64,000 nt of DNA from positions 1,907,772 to 1,971,771 of the forward strand of contig NZ_SKBR01000002.1 in the NCBI RefSeq assembly GCF_013450295.1, written 5' to 3'. The notes beneath the pieces were generated by a model that worked only from the letters and a program-made list of their open reading frames with translations, was not told where the DNA came from and searched no databases. Each line of letters begins with the position of its first letter. The first letter of the stretch is position 1. Source of the DNA: Streptomyces sp. AJS327 (GTDB taxonomy: Bacteria > Actinomycetota > Actinomycetes > Streptomycetales > Streptomycetaceae). Positions 1 through 17,000 of the stretch are shown in pieces. The translations under genes and the position numbers were made by a program.

Positions 1-626
1 CCTCCAACTACCCGCCCGCCGGGCTGATGCCGAACCCCGTCTACCACCACATGGTCGAGCCGCTCATCACGCTGCTCGAAAGCTCCATGGACACCGTCGA
101 GGTGGCCGGACCCACCGACTACCGCGCCGAGAGCCGCCCCACGGAAGCGCGGACCGAGTTCCAGCGCGGTGGGTATCTCTGGCCGGGCACCGCACGGCAG
201 TTGACGGCCGCCGGACTCGTACGACCCGGACCGGACGAGCGGTGCGGCGTCGAGACCGGCGGTCGCGAACTCCCCGCACTCGCCGTGCGGGAAGCGCAGG
301 TGTGGTTCGACTTCGCGGAACTGTGTGACGCGGCGACCTCCACCATCGACTACCTCTCGCTCGCCGACCGTTTCGACCACTGGGTGCTGTCCGGGCTTCC
401 CCGGATGACCGGCGGCAGCCGGGACGCGGCCCAGCGCTTCGCCAACCTGGTCGACGTCCTCTGTGACCGCGACGCCCGCTTCCATCTGATCGGCGAGGCA
501 CCCCTGGAGGAGTGCCTGCGCGGCGAGGCACTGCCCATCGACATCAACAGGACCGCCAGCCGCCTCCGGCTGCTGCCGGTGCTCGCCGCCCCCGAGGACG
601 TCGGGGCGGCCGCTGCGGACGCATGA
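1..626 (+). CDS. ZapE/AFG1-like P-loop ATPase, C-terminal fragment (5' end outside window)
   Basis: The reading frame is already open at base 3, reads SNYPPAGLMPNP and ends with TGA at 624-626, so the gene begins upstream of the window. The SNYPP..L.PN segment just after the sensor region, a DYR motif, WFDFAELCD, DYLSLADRF and the final RFANLVDVLCD stretch are typical of the C-terminal half of ZapE/AFG1 (LACE1) family AAA-like ATPases. Bacterial ZapE is linked to cell division, and mitochondrial AFG1 to protein turnover. The Walker motifs should lie upstream and are not visible. It ends 62 bases before PKS1 on the same strand, so PKS1 could be co-transcribed with it. Nothing ties it to polyketide synthesis, and it may mark the cluster border. 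Family assignment is fairly sure; role here is unknown. Confidence 0.75.
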   Translation, partial: SNYPPAGLMPNPVYHHMVEPLITLLESSMDTVEVAGPTDYRAESRPTEARTEFQRGGYLWPGTARQLTAAGLVRPGPDERCGVETGGRELPALAVREAQVWFDFAELCDAATSTIDYLSLADRFDHWVLSGLPRMTGGSRDAAQRFANLVDVLCDRDARFHLIGEAPLEECLRGEALPIDINRTASRLRLLPVLAAPEDVGAAAADA

Positions 627-688
627 ACCGGCGCGCCGGGAACCTCTCCGGCTCCGCCGACGCACGGTTTCCGAGAAAGGCGAAATCC

Positions 689-6232
<5,544 letters not shown>

Positions 6233-6275
6233 GCCCGGCCCCGGGCGTCCGGGCCCGGGGAGGATCGTGTGCACG

Positions 6276-6312
6276 GCCGGTGCCGGACCCCCGCGTGGTG
6301 GCCGGCACCGGC
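6276..6312. terminator. Bidirectional hairpin terminator between convergent PKS1 and P450 genes
   Basis: Perfect 11-base inverted repeat: GCCGGTGCCGG at 6276-6286 and CCGGCACCGGC at 6302-6312, with a 15-base loop. It lies between the PKS1 stop (6232) and the stop of the opposing P450 gene (6317), so it could terminate both transcripts. There is no T-tract, as is common in Streptomyces. A second short GC palindrome (GCCCGG..CCGGGC) lies just upstream at about 6233. Confidence 0.65.
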
Positions 6313-6316
6313 TCGC

Positions 6317-7543
6317 TCAGCCCTTGCTGAGGCGGACCGGAAGCCGCTCCAGGCCCTGCATCATGAAGCTCCTGCGCCAACGCAACTCGCTGTCGGGAAC
6401 GGCGAGTTCGATGTCCGGGTAGCGGGTCAGGAGGTGGCGCAGGGCGATCTCCAGCTCCAGCCGGGCCAGCGGGGCCCCGACGCAGTAGTGGACGCCGTGA
6501 CCGAAACCCAGGTGCCCGGTGGGGGAACGCCGCACGTCGAGCTGGTGGGGGCAGACGAACTGGGTCCCGTCCCGGTTGGCCGAGCCGAGCAGCACCGAGA
6601 CGTACTCACCGGTGCCGATGGTGACGCCGCCCAGTTCGAAGGGCTCGGTGGCGAAGCGCAGCGTGGCACGGTTGCCCGGCCCCTCGTAGCGGAGGAACTC
6701 CTCGTTGGCGCCCGGTATGAGCGAGTGGTCGTCGCGCAGCGCGGCCAGCTGCTCGGGGTGGTTGAGCAGGGCGCGCAGCCCGTGCCCGATCATGTTGACG
6801 GTGGTCTCGTAGCCGGCCACGACCATCAGGAAGACGGTGGAGACCAGCTCCACGTCGGACAGCCGCTCCTCCTCGTCCCGGGCCTGGATCAGCGAACTCA
6901 CCAGGTCCTCGCCCGGACGCTCCCGCTTCCGCGCGATCATCTCGGTAATGTGCTTGCCGAACAGCGCCATGTTGTCCCGGGCGTTCTCGTTGTCGTCCGA
7001 CATGATCGCGGCGGTCAGCCCCACGAGCACCGGGAAGTGCTCCTCGTCGATGCCGAGCAGCTCACCCAGCACCCGGACTGGGAAGCGTGAGGTGTACTCC
7101 GCGACCAGGTCCACCGAGCCGTCCGGGGACGCGGCGGCTACGGCCTCGGTGGCGTCGAGCAGCTCCGAGCTGATCGCCTCGATGACCGGTTCCAGCTTCT
7201 TCACGCTGCGGACGGTCAGGGCCTTGTTGACCAGTTTCCGCAACCGAGTGTGATGGGGCGGGTCCATGTTGAGCATGTGCTGGCCCACCGAGCTGTGCTC
7301 GGCACGCGGGATGCCGCCCTCCGTCATTTCCCGGTCGAAATAGCCGAGTTGGACCGAGGCGTCGAAGTCCTTGGAGAGCGAAGGGTGGGTGAGCGCCGTG
7401 CGCGCTTCCTCGTAGCTGACCACCGCCCAGACGCGCAGGCCGCTGGGGAGCAGCATTCGGTGCACCGGGCCCCCGGACTGCAACGCCTGGTACGCGGGGT
7501 AGGGGTTGGTGAGGAACTCGTCGTCCATGATCGGCAAACTCAC
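6317..7543 (-). CDS. Cytochrome P450 monooxygenase (bacterial CYP107-like, macrolide tailoring)
   Basis: 408 residues, normal for a soluble bacterial P450. Visible signatures are the I-helix AGYETT (residues 243-248), the K-helix ExxR (Glu282, Arg285) and the heme loop FGHGVHYCVG with ligand Cys354. GTG at 7543 is chosen because AAAGGAG lies about 6 bases upstream on the minus strand. No ferredoxin or reductase gene is adjacent, so electrons must come from partners elsewhere. It is transcribed divergently from PKS2 and convergently with PKS1. By context it probably hydroxylates or epoxidises the released polyketide or modifies a side chain; the actual substrate cannot be read from the sequence. 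Confidence 0.93.
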   Translation of the reverse strand: MSLPIMDDEFLTNPYPAYQALQSGGPVHRMLLPSGLRVWAVVSYEEARTALTHPSLSKDFDASVQLGYFDREMTEGGIPRAEHSSVGQHMLNMDPPHHTRLRKLVNKALTVRSVKKLEPVIEAISSELLDATEAVAAASPDGSVDLVAEYTSRFPVRVLGELLGIDEEHFPVLVGLTAAIMSDDNENARDNMALFGKHITEMIARKRERPGEDLVSSLIQARDEEERLSDVELVSTVFLMVVAGYETTVNMIGHGLRALLNHPEQLAALRDDHSLIPGANEEFLRYEGPGNRATLRFATEPFELGGVTIGTGEYVSVLLGSANRDGTQFVCPHQLDVRRSPTGHLGFGHGVHYCVGAPLARLELEIALRHLLTRYPDIELAVPDSELRWRRSFMMQGLERLPVRLSKG

Positions 7544-7864
7544 CCGGAACTCCTTTGTCGGTATTCGGCTGCGGTGGGGGCCGTCGGCCGGAGTGTCCGC
7601 CTCCGGCTGTGGTGAATGTCCAGAAAAGGTCGCCCTCTTCCTCGGTGAACTGTCGCCCGCTTCGGCGTCGACGGCAGCTACGGGAAGGGTGCGCCCGTGA
7701 TGGCTGGAGGGTACAGTCGCCCGCCGTGAACGGACAGCCGGAGGCGGTCCGCGCCGGGGTACGGCGGCCGCGGCGGTTCGCTTCGGTGGCGGTGCTCCGC
7801 TTGATCCATGGCTTCAACTCGCAGGTGAGAGTGGGGGCATGGGCCTGAAAGCGTCAAGAGGGTC

Positions 7865-7872
7865 ACACGTGT
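7865..7872. promoter_or_regulatory. Palindrome ACACGTGT overlapping the candidate -35, possible operator
   Basis: Perfect 8-base palindrome whose last base is the first base of the candidate -35 hexamer. Position suits an operator for a regulator, but no regulator gene is present in the window and 8-base palindromes occur by chance. Confidence 0.2.
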
Positions 7873-7900
7873 TGCCCTGCGGTCGCGCGTCGCTTAGTCT
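7872..7900 (+). promoter_or_regulatory. Candidate sigma-HrdB-type promoter for the PKS2-to-exporter operon
   Basis: TTGCCC (7872-7877), 17-base spacer, TAGTCT (7895-7900), close to the Streptomyces vegetative consensus TTGAC-N16/18-TAG..T. Transcription would start near 7907, leaving a leader of about 98 bases before GTG 8005. Pattern match only. Confidence 0.4.
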
Positions 7901-8004
7901 CGCCCCCGGCGGCTGGCTGGATCTTCCGGTCCGCCGCCTGCCGGGGCTCAGAAGGTGCCTTTCCCGGTTTATGACTTTGACTGATCGAGTGGGGGGTCAA
8001 TGCA

Positions 8005-11000
8005 GTGGCTGCTGCTCTGATCCGTCCCGTTTCGGACATTCTCAGGACGCATGCCGCGGAATGCGGCAACGCGGTTGCCTACTCCGACAGGGTGCGTCGG
8101 CTGACCTATGCCGAGCTGTCGGAGAACACCGGGCGCCTCGCCGGCCACTTCGCTTCGTTCGGAATCGGGTCGGGGGAGCGTGCACTCGTCTGCCTCGGCA
8201 ACCGTACGGAAATGATCGAGGGCGCCTTTTCGCTGACCCGTGCCGAACTCGTCGGTATTCCGGTGAACCCGAATTCCGGGGACTCGGAGCTGGCGCACAT
8301 CCTCTCCGACTCGGGGGCCGCTCTCGTCATCACCGACGAGGCGCGCTTCGCCCGGCTCCGGCGGCTCCCCGGGCTCCGCGACGATCTGCGGTTCGTCGTC
8401 GTCCCGGAAACGGGCCGTAATCTCACGGAGAGTGACCGTGCTGCCCGCCCCGGGCACGTCCACGACTACACGGAACTCCTCGCCACCGAGCCCGCCCTCC
8501 CCGCCCCGGACGGCCTCGGGCTCGACCAGGTGGCCTGGATGCTGTACACCTCCGGCACCACCGGGGCACCCAAGGGCGTGCTCTCCACCCAGTACGCCGC
8601 CCTGTGGTCCGCCGTGCACGGCTACGTGTCGGTGCTCGGGATCGGCCGCGGCGACCGCCTGCTGTGGCCGCTGCCACTGCACCACAGCTTCGCCTTCAAC
8701 CTGGGTGTCCTCGGGGTCCTCGCCGCCGGCGCCACGGCCCGTGTCCTCGACGACTTCTCGCCCGCGGAGATCGTCGCCGAACTCCGCGAAGAGCCCTGCA
8801 CGTTGATGGCCGCCGTCCCCACCATGTGCCACTACCTGGTGGACCGCGCCGAGAACGAGGGCCTTGAACTCGACGGCCTGCGCGCCTTCCTGGTGGCCGG
8901 TTCACTCACCAGCGCCGCCCTCGGGGAGCGGTTCCAGTCCGCCTTCGGTATCCCCCTGATCGACAGCTACGGCAGCACGGAGACCACCGGCGTCATCACC
9001 TGCAACCCCCCGGACGGCGACCGTGTCCACGGCTCCTGCGGCACCCCCGTCCCCGGCATCGACGTCCGAGTCACCGACCCGGAGACCGGCGCCGTGCTGC
9101 CCACCGGAGCCGAGGGCGAGATCCAGGTCAACAGCCCCAGCCTGATGCTCGGTTACCACAACGCCCCCGAGCAGACCAGGGCCGCCTTCGACGGCGTCTG
9201 GTACCGGACGGGGGACATGGGCCGCCTCGACGCGCGGGGGTACCTGCGCATCACCGGCCGTCTCCGGGAACTGATCATCCGCGGTGGGGAGAACATGCAC
9301 CCCGCCGAGATCGAGGACGTCATCCGGGAGAGCGCCGAGGTCGCTGATGTGGCGGTGGTAGCCCGCCCGCACACCACCCTCGGTGAGGTCCCCACCGCCT
9401 ATCTGGTGGCCCGCCCCGGGCAGGCGCTGCCGGTGGGGGCGATCACCGCGGCGCTGCGCGCGCGCCTGGCCTGGTTCAAGGTGCCCGTGCGGCTCCACCG
9501 CACCGACAGTGTTCCGCGCACCGCCTCCGGCAAGACGATCCGTCACCAGGTCGCCGAGCGGCCGTCCCGGTTGCTCGCCTGCACGGCCACTCACCACTCC
9601 CGGCTCCTCGACCCGGACGGTGCGCCGCTGCCCGCCTCGGTTCCGGACGACGACACCAGTCCGGTGCGGGGCGCCCGCGTGGAACTCGTCCATGACGAGG
9701 CGTCCGCCACCGGCGCTCGCGGACTCGCCGACCACCTGCGGGGGACGCACGGTGCCGAGGTCACGGTCGCCCCTCTGCCAGACGGCGCCCCCGATCCCAC
9801 GCACCCCGAGGCGGTGCTGGTCCTGCTCTCGGCGGACGGCGCCCACGACGCGACGGTCAGCGGCCTCGCCGCCGCCGGGCGCTTCGCCGTCGCGCTCACC
9901 GCCGTACCGGAGGAGACCGGGCCGGACGCGCTCGCCGAGGCCCTGGACGCCGCGCTGCTGGAGCGTTCCGTGACGGTGCGCCTCGCCACCGCCGACGTGG
10001 CCGCCCCGGCGACCACGGGAGCCGGGCCCGACCCGGAGCGCGCACGTCAACTCGCCGCGGAGTACCGCGAGCTGAGGCCGGGGGACACGCGCCGCCATCT
10101 CCTGGAGACGGTCGTGGCGGAGATGGCGAAGCTGCTGGGACTCGCGGACTCCCGGACGGTGGATCCCCGGAAGGCGTTCCGTTCGCTGGGGTTCGACTCC
10201 CGTACCGCGGTGGAACTGCGCAACCGGCTGATCTCCGTGACGGGCCTCGTTCTCCCGGCCTCCCTGGCGTTCGACCACCCGACGCCGTGGGCGGTCGCCA
10301 CCCACCTCGGACGCGAACTCCTCGGCGACGACGCGCCGGAGGAGGCCGAAGGGCCGGAGCACCCGGAGAACGCGTCCCCCGTGGGTTCGGGGGGTGTGGG
10401 GGATGATCCGGTGGTCATTGTGGGGATGGCGTGTCGTTATCCGGGTGGTGTGCGGTCGGCGGAGGATCTGTGGCGGTTGGTGGTGTCGGGTGGGGACGCG
10501 GTGGGTCCTTTTCCGGAGGATCGGGGGTGGGATCTGGATTCTTTGCTGGGTGGTGGTCCTGATGTCCGGGGGACGAGTTCTGCGAGGGGGGGTGGGTTTC
10601 TGGAGGGGGTGGGGGAGTTCGACGCGGAGTTCTTCGGTATTTCGCCGCGTGAGGCGTTGGCGATGGATCCGCAGCAGCGGTTGTTGCTGGAGACCTCCTG
10701 GGAACTCTTCGAACACGCCGGGATCGACCCCGAGTCCCTGCGCGGCAGCCGCACCGGTGTCTTCGCCGGGCAGATGTACCACGACTACGCGCTCCGCCTC
10801 GCCGAGGAGCCAGGCGTCGAGGGCTACCTCAGCACCGGCCTGGCCGGCAGCGTGTTGTCGGGTCGGTTGGCGTATTTCTATGGGTTTGAGGGTCCTGCGT
10901 TGACGGTGGATACGGCGTGTTCGTCGTCGTTGGTGGCGTTGCGGTTGGCTGTGGAGTCGTTGCGGCGGGGTGAGTGTGATGTGGCGGTGGCGGGTGGTGT

Positions 11001-14000
11001 GACGGTGATGTCGACGCCGGGTTCGTTTGTGGATTTCAGTCGGCAGGGTGGGTTGTCGGGTGATGGGCGGTGTCGGGCGTTTGGTGGGGGTGCGGATGGT
11101 ACGGGGTGGGGTGAGGGTGTGGGGTTGGTGTTGGTGGAGCGGTTGTCGGTGGCGCGGCGGTTGGGTCATGAGGTGTGGGGTGTGGTGCGGGGGTGTGCGG
11201 TGAATCAGGATGGTGCGTCGAATGGTTTGTCGGCGCCGAATGGGGTGGCTCAGCGGCGGGTGATTCGTGGTGCGTTGGTGGATGGTGGGGTGGGTGTGGG
11301 TGGGGTGGATGTGGTGGAGGGGCATGGGACGGGGACGGTGTTGGGTGATCCGATTGAGGCGGAGGCGTTGTTGGGGGTGTATGGGCGGGGTCGGGAGGCT
11401 GGTCGGCCGTTGTGGTTGGGGTCGGTGAAGTCGAATCTTGGTCATACGCAGGCGGCTGCGGGTGTGGCGGGTGTGATCAAGATGGTGATGGCGATGCGGT
11501 GGGGGGTGTTGCCGCGGACGTTGTTCGTGGAGGAGCCGTCTTCGTTGGTGGATTGGTCTTCGGGTGGGGTGCGGTTGTTGGGGGAGGAGCGGGAGTGGCC
11601 GGTGGTGGAGGGGCGTCCGCGTCGGGCGGGGGTCTCCTCGTTCGGGATCAGCGGCACCAACGCCCACATCATCCTGGAGGAGCCGCCCACCCCGCCGCCC
11701 GCCGAACCGCGGACCGCCGCCAGCACACCCGACGGCGCCCCCCTCCCGATCCTCATCTCCGCGCGTGACGCGGACGGGCTGCGCGCGCAGGCGGCCTCGC
11801 TGCACGCGTTCCTGGCCGACCGGCCCGAACTCCCGTTGCCAGACGTGGCGTGGAGCCTCGCGCTCACCCGCTCCCCGCTGGAGCACCGTGCCGCGCTGAC
11901 GGCCGCCCACCACGCCGAACTACTGCGCGGCCTCGCGGGACTGGCCGACGCCGGGACAGTGGCGGGCGACGTCCCCGGGAGCGAGGGCGGCCAGTTGGCC
12001 TTCCTGTTCTCGGGGCAGGGGTCGCAACGGTTGGGTATGGGGCGGGAGTTGTATGGGGCGTTTCCGGTGTTCGCGGCTGTGTTCGATGAGGTGTGTGGGG
12101 AGTTGGATGGTCATCTGGGTGGGTCGGTGCGGGGTGTGGTGTTTGGTGATGACGCTGTGTTGTTGGGGCGGACGGTGTGGGCGCAGGCGGGGTTGTTCGC
12201 GGTGGAGGTGGCGTTGTTCCGGTTGTTGGAGTCGTGGGGTGTGCGGCCGGACTACCTGCTGGGGCATTCCATAGGTGAGGTGGCGGCGGCTTGTGTGGCG
12301 GGGGTGTTCTCGTTGCCGGACGCGGCTCGACTCGTCGCCGCGCGGGGTCGGTTGATGGATGCGTTGCCTGGGGGTGGGGTGATGGTGGCGGTGGGGGCCT
12401 CGTGCGAGGTCGTCGTGGGCCTGTTGTCGGGGTATGAGGGTCGGGTTGGGGTGGCGGCGGTGAATGGTCCGGCGTCGGTGGTGGTGTCGGGTGAGGGGGA
12501 GGCGGTCGCGGAGGTTGTTGGGGAGGCTCGGGCGTTGGGGCACCGCGTGAAGCGGTTGGAGGTGAGTCACGCTTTCCACTCGCCGTTGATGGAGCCGATG
12601 CTCGACGAGTTCGCCGCGGCACTCCGCGAGGTGGAGTTGTCCGAGCCGCGGATCCCGGTGGTCTCCAACGTCACCGGTCGTGTGGCGGTGCCCGGTGAGC
12701 TGTCGGACGTGGGGTACTGGGTTCGGCAGGTGCGTGAGTCGGTGCTGTTCGCCGAGGGGGTTCGTACGCTCGCCGGGCAGGGTGTGGCTCGTTACCTCGA
12801 AGTGGGTCCCGACGCCGTACTGAGCCCGATGGCGCGGGAATGCCTGCCCGCGACGGGCAGAGAAGGGGCCCTCGCGCCCGGCGTCACCGCCCTGTGCCGC
12901 CGCGGCCGCTCCGAGTCCTCCACCGTGACCGCCGCGCTCGGCACACTGTTCACCTGGGGTGTCCCGGTGGACTGGGCCGCCTACTTCGCCGGTTCCGGGG
13001 CGCGCCGGACCGGACTGCCCACCTACCCCTTCGCGAGGCGGCGCTACTGGCCGGACACCCCGATGCGACGGGCGGCGGACGGTACGGACGACCCCGACGG
13101 ACTGCTGTACCGGGCGACCTGGGAACAGGTGCCGCTGGCCGCGCCGTTGGCTTTTCCGGGCGCCACGTCAGCCGCACTCGGCGGTGATTGGGTGGTGGTC
13201 AGCGACGGCCGAGACGAAGCCGCGGACGGGCTCCCCGCGGAGGTGACCGCCGCCCTGGAACAGGCGGGAGCGCGGGTGCTCCGGCTGCCCCTGACCGAGG
13301 GCGACGACCGTCAGCGGCTGGCCCTCCGCCTCGCCGCCGTCCTCGATGACACCGATGCCCCGCCCGCCGGGATCCTCTCCCTGCCGCACGGTGAACTCGC
13401 CCCGTACCAGACGCTGTCACTGATCCAGGCACTCTCCGACACGCGGACTGACGCACCGCTCTGGCTCGGTACCCGGGCGGCGGTCACCGTACCGGCGGCC
13501 GACGGTCCCGGCGCCACGGTGAACCCCACCCAGGCCCAGCTCTGGGGCCTCGGTCGCGTCGCCGCGCTCGAACTGCCCGGCGGCTGGGGCGGCGTGGTGG
13601 ACCTTCCCGGCCAACTGGACGCGGAGACGGGACGGCGGCTCGCCGTGCTGCTCTCCGGCGCCGTCGGAGAGGACGAGGTCGCCCTGCGTCCGGACGGCGC
13701 GGTCCACGCGCGCCGTCTGGAGCGGATGGAGCCGGTCCAGGCGCACGAGGAGTGGGCGCCGGCCGGAACCGTACTGATCACCGGCGGGACTGGGGCCCTC
13801 GGCGCCCACCTGGCCCGGCGCCTGGCGACGGCGGGCGCCGCCCACCTGCTGCTCACCAGCAGGCGGGGCGCCGAGGCGCCCGGGGCCGCCGAACTCGCCG
13901 CTGAACTCGAAGAGTTGGGAGCCCGGGTCACCCTCGCCACCTGCGACGTGGCGGACGAGCAGGCGCTCGCGGCGGTCCTCGACGGCATCCCCGCCGAACT

Positions 14001-17000
14001 CCCGCTGAAGGCGGTGGTGCACGCGGCCGGAGTGCTAGACGACGGCGTGATCACCTCGCTCACCGCCGAGCGCCTCGCCGGAGTGCTCGCCGCCAAGACG
14101 GACGGTGCTCTCCACCTCGACAGACTCACCCGCGGCCACGACCTGGACGCCTTCGTCCTGTTCTCCTCGCTCGCCGGGGTCGTCGGCGCCGCGGGCCAGG
14201 CCAACTACGCCATGGCCAACGCCGCTCTCGACGCCCTCGCCGAGCGCCGCCGCCTCCAGGGCCTGCCCGCCACCGCCGTGGCCTGGGGCGCCTGGCAGGG
14301 CGACGGCATGGCCGCCGCGGACGGCACGGTCCGTGACCGCGTGCGGCGCACCGGCTTCCGGCCGATGCGCCCCGCGACCGCCCTGCGGGCCCTGGAGGTG
14401 GCGCTGCGCCAGGAGCCCGCCGCTCTGCTCGTCGTCGACGTCGACTGGGACCGCTACGCCGAGGCGCACGGCCCCGCCGCGGAGCGGCCCCTGCTCCGCC
14501 GGGTCATCACCCCGTCCACCCCCGCGGGCGGCGCTCTGCTCGCCCGCCTCGACGGCCGTACCGCCGACGAGCGGCGCGCCGAACTCCTGGACGTCGTCCG
14601 CTCGCACGCCGCTGAACTGCTGATGCACCCCTCGGGGGACGCGATCGACCCGGACCGGTCCTTCCGCGCCCTCGGCTTCGACTCGCTCGCCGCCGTCGAA
14701 CTCCGCAACCGGCTCGCCGCGCTCACCGCTCTCACGCTGCCCGCCTCGCTGGTCTTCGACCACCCCAGTCCGCGCGCGCTCGCCGATTTCCTGCACGACA
14801 CGCTCTCCGGCGTCCCGGAGGAGAGCGCGTCGGTCGTGGAGCCGGTCGTGGGTTCGGGGGGTGTGGGGGATGATCCGGTGGTCATTGTGGGGATGGCGTG
14901 TCGTTATCCGGGTGGTGTGCGGTCGGCGGAGGATCTGTGGCGGTTGGTGGTGTCGGGTGGGGACGCGGTGGGTCCTTTTCCGGAGGATCGGGGGTGGGAT
15001 CTGGATTCTTTGTTGGGTGGTGGTCCTGATGTCCGGGGGACGAGTTCTGCGAGGGGGGGTGGGTTTCTGGAGGGGGTGGGGGAGTTCGACGCGGAGTTCT
15101 TCGGTATTTCGCCGCGTGAGGCGTTGGCGATGGATCCGCAGCAGCGGTTGTTGCTGGAGACCTCCTGGGAACTCTTCGAACACGCCGGGATCGACCCCGA
15201 GTCCCTGCGCGGCAGCCGCACCGGTGTCTTCGCCGGGCAGATGTACCACGACTACGCGCTCCGCCTCGCCGAGGAGCCAGGCGTCGAGGGCTACCTCAGC
15301 ACCGGCCTGGCCGGCAGCGTGTTGTCGGGTCGGTTGGCGTATTTCTATGGGTTTGAGGGTCCTGCGTTGACGGTGGATACGGCGTGTTCGTCGTCGTTGG
15401 TGGCGTTGCGGTTGGCTGTGGAGTCGTTGCGGCGGGGTGAGTGTGATGTGGCGGTGGCGGGTGGTGTGACGGTGATGTCGACGCCGGGTTCGTTTGTGGA
15501 TTTCAGTCGGCAGGGTGGGTTGTCGGGTGATGGGCGGTGTCGGGCGTTTGGTGGGGGTGCGGATGGTACGGGGTGGGGTGAGGGTGTGGGGTTGGTGTTG
15601 GTGGAGCGGTTGTCGGTGGCGCGGCGGTTGGGTCATGAGGTGTGGGGTGTGGTGCGGGGGTGTGCGGTGAATCAGGATGGTGCGTCGAATGGTTTGTCGG
15701 CGCCGAATGGGGTGGCTCAGCGGCGGGTGATTCGTGGTGCGTTGGTGGATGGTGGGGTGGGTGTGGGTGGGGTGGATGTGGTGGAGGGGCATGGGACGGG
15801 GACGGTGTTGGGTGATCCGATTGAGGCGGAGGCGTTGTTGGGGGTGTATGGGCGGGGTCGGGAGGTTGGTCGGCCGTTGTGGTTGGGGTCGGTGAAGTCG
15901 AATCTTGGTCATACGCAGGCGGCTGCGGGTGTGGCGGGTGTGATCAAGATGGTGATGGCGATGCGGTGGGGGGTGTTGCCGCGGACGTTGTTTGTGGAGG
16001 AGCCGTCTTCGTTGGTGGATTGGTCTTCGGGTGGGGTGCGGTTGTTGGGGGAGGAGCGGGAGTGGCCGGTGGTGGAGGGGCGTCCGCGTCGGGCGGGGGT
16101 CTCCTCGTTCGGGATCAGCGGCACCAACGCCCACATCATCCTGGAGGAGGCCCCCGAACCCCCCGCCGTGGAGGGGCACTCGGAGCCGTCCGGCACGGTC
16201 CCCCTGCTGCTGTCGGCAGCCTCCCGGGACGGACTCATCGCCCACGCCGACGCGCTGCGGGAGCACCTGGCCGCGCATCCGGCCCCGGCCGCCGTCGTCG
16301 GCCGTTCACTCGCCGTGGGCCGCGCCGCCTTCGCGCACCGTGCCGTCGTGCTCGCCGACGACGAACGCCCCTTGCCCGGGGCCTTCGACGGACTGACGCG
16401 CTCGGCAGCGCCCCTCCCCGGTGGCCTGGCCTTCCTGTTCTCGGGTCAGGGGTCGCAACGGTTGGGTATGGGGCGGGAGTTGTATGGGGTGTTTCCGGTG
16501 TTCGCGGCTGTGTTCGATGAGGTGTGTGGGGAGTTGGATGGTCATCTGGGTGGGTCGGTGCGGGGTGTGGTGTTTGGTGATGACGCTGTGTTGTTGGGTC
16601 GGACGGTGTGGGCGCAGGCGGGGTTGTTCGCGGTGGAGGTGGCGTTGTTCCGGTTGTTGGAGTCGTGGGGTGTGCGGCCGGACTACCTGCTGGGGCATTC
16701 CATAGGTGAGGTGGCGGCGGCTTGTGTGGCGGGGGTGTTCTCGTTGCCGGACGCGGCTCGACTCGTCGCCGCGCGGGGACGGTTGATGGACGCGTTGCCG
16801 GGGGGTGGGGTGATGGTGGCGGTGGGGGTGTCGCCGTCGGTGGTGGGGGAGTTGGTGTCGGGGTATGAGGGTCGGGTTGGGGTGGCGGCGGTGAATGGTC
16901 CGGCGTCGGTGGTGGTGTCGGGCGACGCGGACGCGGTGGCGCGGATCGCTAACACGGCCCGTGAGGCCGGTCATCGGACCAAGCAGCTGGAGGTGAGTCA

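Larger units (their letters stand above)
7544..8004. promoter_or_regulatory. Divergent intergenic region between P450 and the main PKS operon
   Basis: 461 bases with no convincing gene. It must hold the promoter of the minus-strand P450 and the first promoter of the long plus-strand transcription unit that starts with PKS2. The P450 side carries a strong Shine-Dalgarno (complement of 7548-7556). I found no clear -10/-35 pair for the P450. Near the PKS2 side are a candidate promoter (7872-7900) and an overlapping palindrome (7865-7872). The last 100 bases would form an untranslated leader; GGGGGG at 7991-7996 is the likely ribosome binding site for GTG 8005. Confidence 0.6.

Noticed and set aside
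628..639. 12-base palindrome CCGGCGCGCCGG between the ZapE-like gene and PKS1 as a terminator or operator
   Set aside because: It has no loop, so it is a poor hairpin, and such GC palindromes are frequent by chance here.
7977..7982. TTGACT just before PKS2 as a -35 element
   Set aside because: No suitable -10 fits before the GTG at 8005.
8902..11913. Very long minus-strand open frame opposite PKS2
   Set aside because: It is rich in Arg, Gly, Pro, His and Thr with no domain, lies opposite a perfect PKS frame, and its length follows from GC content and the skewed repeats. The same holds for 14035-16278, 16306-19968, 33098-36586, 47220-50612, 51242-55717 and 57824-60283.
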